A stretch of 7,557 bases of DNA, from assembly GCA_943328865.2 (NCBI GenBank), contig CALQBR020000055.1:1-7557 (forward strand). The letters are read 5' to 3'. Each line of letters begins with the position of its first letter. The stretch's first letter is position 1. A program made the translations under genes and the position numbers. Under the pieces are notes generated by a model. It saw nothing but the letters and a program-made list of their open reading frames with translations. It was not told the DNA's origin and did not search any database. Positions 5,638-7,557 of this stretch are shown one piece after another. The DNA is from Sphingobacterium thalpophilum (GTDB lineage Bacteria; Bacteroidota; Bacteroidia; Flavobacteriales; Flavobacteriaceae).

Positions 5638-6558
5638 TTATTTGGAGTGACTGGAGATATAATCAAGAATTTCTTTAAGGGAGGTATTAAAGTCAAACCA
5701 TCTGACTTTTTCATTTTTTTTAAACCAAGTAAGTTGTCGTTTGGCAAATCGACGGGTGTTTTTTTTGATTTCTTCGATAGCGAAAGCCAAGGGATATTCT
5801 CCATCGATATAATCAAACAATTCACGATAACCCACTGTTTGAAGTGCATTTAGGTTTTTATAAGTAGATAAACCTTGTACTTCAGGTAATAATCCTGAGT
5901 TCATCATCGCATCTACCCGCTGATTTATACGCTCATAAATAATACTTCTTTCGGCTTCTAATCCAATGAGAATAGGAGTGAAGTTTCGGTTTATTTTTTT
6001 CTGATTTAAAAAAGAGGAATAGGGTTTTCCTGTTCCAATGCAAACTTCTACAAAGCGCATCATCCGTTGTGGATTTTGTAGTGTTTGAGGATTTTCAATC
6101 TTTATTTTTTGAAAATATTCGAAATCCAAGGCTTCTAATTTTTGTTGTAAATAGGAAATCCCCAATTGCATATAATTTTGGTTTACTACTTCTCGAACCG
6201 AAGCGTTAATTTCAGGAAATTCATCAAAACCTTTAATTACCGCATCAACATAAAGCCCTGATCCACCAACTAATACCGCATAGTTATTGGTTAAAAATAA
6301 TTCATTTAATTTTTTAATGGCTTCTTTCTCGAAATCCCCTACGGAATAGGATTCAGTAATAGATTTATTTTGAATAAAATGATGATTTGCTTCAGATAGC
6401 TCTTGTTGGGTTGGTGCAGCTGTTCCAATAACCATTTCCTTGAAAAATTGCCGGCTATCACAAGAAATAATATCACAATGAAACTCTTTAGCCAAAGCGA
6501 TACTCAAAGCTGTTTTTCCGATTGCTGTCGGTCCTATAATCGTTATGAGATAATTCAT
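5638..6558 (-). CDS. miaA: tRNA dimethylallyltransferase
   Basis: MiaA transfers the dimethylallyl group from dimethylallyl diphosphate to N6 of adenosine 37 in tRNAs that read codons starting with U. Visible motifs are the P-loop GPTAIGKT (9-16), DSRQ with the conserved Asp34 (34-37), VGGSGLYVDAV (97-107), NPQRMMRFVEV (162-172), QTVGYRE (240-246) and the C-terminal NTRRFAKRQLTWFK (267-280). The 306 residues match the usual family length and no key motif is missing. An in-frame TAA lies directly before the ATG, so the start cannot be further upstream. The 67-bp gap to the preceding nuclease gene shows no TAnnTTTG box or convincing terminator, so miaA may be read through from that gene. The thioesterase follows 15 bp downstream. 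Confidence 0.96.
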   Translation of the reverse strand: MNYLITIIGPTAIGKTALSIALAKEFHCDIISCDSRQFFKEMVIGTAAPTQQELSEANHHFIQNKSITESYSVGDFEKEAIKKLNELFLTNNYAVLVGGSGLYVDAVIKGFDEFPEINASVREVVNQNYMQLGISYLQQKLEALDFEYFQKIKIENPQTLQNPQRMMRFVEVCIGTGKPYSSFLNQKKINRNFTPILIGLEAERSIIYERINQRVDAMMNSGLLPEVQGLSTYKNLNALQTVGYRELFDYIDGEYPLAFAIEEIKKNTRRFAKRQLTWFKKNEKVRWFDFNTSLKEILDYISSHSK

Positions 6559-6625
6559 TTAGCTATTATTGGGATATTTTTATAAAGAAGTACTTAGGAT
6601 AATTATTTTCTCGAAGGGGAACAAA

Positions 6626-7557
6626 CTAAAATTTTATTGTTCTAATCGATTTACTTTTTCTAATGTGATTTTGTATGATATTTCGCGTATCTCGATTGTT
6701 TTGCATTGGAATAATGATGTTTTTTAAAATTTCGACATTGGTAACTTGATAGTTCAAATCATAAAAAGCATACCCTTTGTAGATTCCGTTTTCAATCAGT
6801 ATGGCACTACGCTCATTAATAGTTCTACCTTTGTCAACGAGGATTAAATTTTGATTGTCGAAACTGTTTTTGGCTATAAATTCCTGAACCCTTGCATTGT
6901 ATTCCGCATTAGAAATCAAACCAATACAAGCGCCATCACATTCATTTATAGTGTGTTGAAAACAGTGGGATTTAGTTTCATATAATCCCGTTAATTTTTG
7001 ACACAAACCATAATTTGCGGTATGTCTAAATAATGCATTTTTACCTTCTTGCGCAGTAGTAAATGCCATAATCTCTTTCTTTCGGCCATCGGCTTTTCGA
7101 AGATTTAAATTCAGGTAGTCGTTTTGGTCTTTCTCGGTATAAATTGCCCACGCAAAATTATTCTTTGGAGACATGCGGTTATAAATAGGTCTGTTAATTT
7201 TGATTTCTTCCGATTCTTTTAAAACCGCAATCAATTCACTTCCAGTTTCTTCATAGGTTACCGTGAAAACTTCATGCTGAATTTTTTTAGCACTTTTGGT
7301 AATCCCTGTAAAATGTTGATTAACCCTTTTTTTGATGTTTTTGCTTTTTCCAATAAAAATGATTCCGCCATCTTCTCGATGAATATAGTAAATTCCCGTT
7401 TTTGAGGGTAGGTGTTCCACGATGTCCAATAATTTTGGAGCAATCCCTTTGATCATTTCAGTTTTAATCAACTCTTTTACAATGGTTTTTTCCAAATCTT
7501 TATCCAATAACATCTTGAATAATTTCACTGTAGCCATAGCATCGCCACTTGCGCGGT
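6626..7557 (-). CDS. DnaQ-like exonuclease fused to UvrC-like GIY-YIG nuclease, 5' end outside window
   Basis: The frame is open to the right edge. A Met at 7537 is internal: upstream codons read R-A-S-G-D-A before MATVKLF, and the cut codon fits His (?AC), giving the H-R-A-x-x-D-A exo III motif that ends DEDDh (DnaQ-type) 3'-5' exonuclease domains. Numbering from that Met, a GIY-YIG domain follows at about 43-120: GIYYI (48-52), FIGKS (61-65, Phe in place of the usual Tyr), Arg71, Glu108 and RPIYN (116-120). A UvrC-like region comes next, with cysteines 179, 192, 200 and 204 (C-x12-C-x7-C-x3-C) in LCQKLTG...CDGACIG. The C-terminal 100 residues have no domain I recognise. Such proteins are annotated as exonucleases or DNA polymerase III epsilon-like proteins. 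A role in DNA repair is inferred. It should not be called dnaQ without evidence that it proofreads for the replicase. Confidence 0.85.
   Translation of the reverse strand, partial: RASGDAMATVKLFKMLLDKDLEKTIVKELIKTEMIKGIAPKLLDIVEHLPSKTGIYYIHREDGGIIFIGKSKNIKKRVNQHFTGITKSAKKIQHEVFTVTYEETGSELIAVLKESEEIKINRPIYNRMSPKNNFAWAIYTEKDQNDYLNLNLRKADGRKKEIMAFTTAQEGKNALFRHTANYGLCQKLTGLYETKSHCFQHTINECDGACIGLISNAEYNARVQEFIAKNSFDNQNLILVDKGRTINERSAILIENGIYKGYAFYDLNYQVTNVEILKNIIIPMQNNRDTRNIIQNHIRKSKSIRTIKF

Noticed and set aside
5613..5853. Overlapping open frames on both strands at the 3' end of miaA
   Set aside because: Both are out of frame with the conserved MiaA C-terminus, which accounts for the sequence.
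6403..6585. Plus-strand open frame opposite the miaA 5' end
   Set aside because: It is antisense to the MiaA P-loop and DSRQ motifs, with no independent support.
6588..6595. AAGTACTT palindrome in the gap before miaA
   Set aside because: Eight bases is too short to separate from chance in an AT-rich gap, and no promoter element sits beside it.
7258..7443. Minus-strand second frame within the GIY-YIG gene
   Set aside because: It is out of frame with the intact GIY-YIG domain and shows no motif of its own.
6626..7537. ATG at 7537 as the start of a stand-alone GIY-YIG protein
   Set aside because: In-frame codons before it encode the RASGDA part of an exonuclease motif and there is no stop before the window edge, so this Met is internal.
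1..7557. Defence system, toxin-antitoxin pair, mobile element or biosynthetic cluster
   Set aside because: Every long frame is explained by a housekeeping or common regulatory family. There are no transposase, integrase or terminal repeats, no CRISPR-like repeats, and no small gene pair of toxin-antitoxin type.

Overview
The window looks like chromosomal DNA from a member of the Bacteroidota, most likely a Flavobacterium-type flavobacterium. The evidence is the low GC content, promoter -7 boxes of the TAnnTTTG type, the absence of clear Shine-Dalgarno sequences, and protein sequences that read as flavobacterial (an RprX/RprY-type two-component pair, a FatA/FatB-like acyl-ACP thioesterase, and a DnaQ-type exonuclease fused to a UvrC-like GIY-YIG module). 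I see no tRNA, rRNA, CRISPR array, insertion sequence, phage gene or other sign of mobile DNA. This is a tightly packed, mostly housekeeping region.

Left half, plus strand: the 3' part of fabI (enoyl-ACP reductase, cut by the window start); a 102-bp gap with two small hairpins and a likely promoter; a family 2 glycosyltransferase with membrane segments at its C-terminus; coaE (dephospho-CoA kinase), overlapping the glycosyltransferase by 4 bp; a 71-bp gap rich in GTTAA repeats; then a sensor histidine kinase and its OmpR-family response regulator, 4 bp apart. A strong hairpin with a T tract ends this block.

Right half, minus strand, convergent with the left: reading from the right edge, an exonuclease/GIY-YIG fusion whose 5' end lies outside the window, miaA (tRNA dimethylallyltransferase), and an acyl-ACP thioesterase 15 bp after miaA. 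The terminator between the response regulator and the thioesterase sits at the meeting point of the two blocks.

Functionally, fabI, coaE and the thioesterase all touch fatty-acid or CoA metabolism. The two-component system has the build of an envelope sensor: two membrane segments, a periplasmic domain of about 235 residues, and no HAMP domain. Whether it controls its neighbours cannot be read from the sequence. I found no new multi-gene system. The observations most worth a second look are the GTTAA/TTAA repeat array over the two-component promoter and the likely leaderless start of the kinase, the Val in place of the usual active-site Asn of the thioesterase, the UvrC-like four-cysteine pattern and YIG-to-FIG change in the nuclease fusion, and an exact 15-bp in-frame duplication in the kinase sensor domain.
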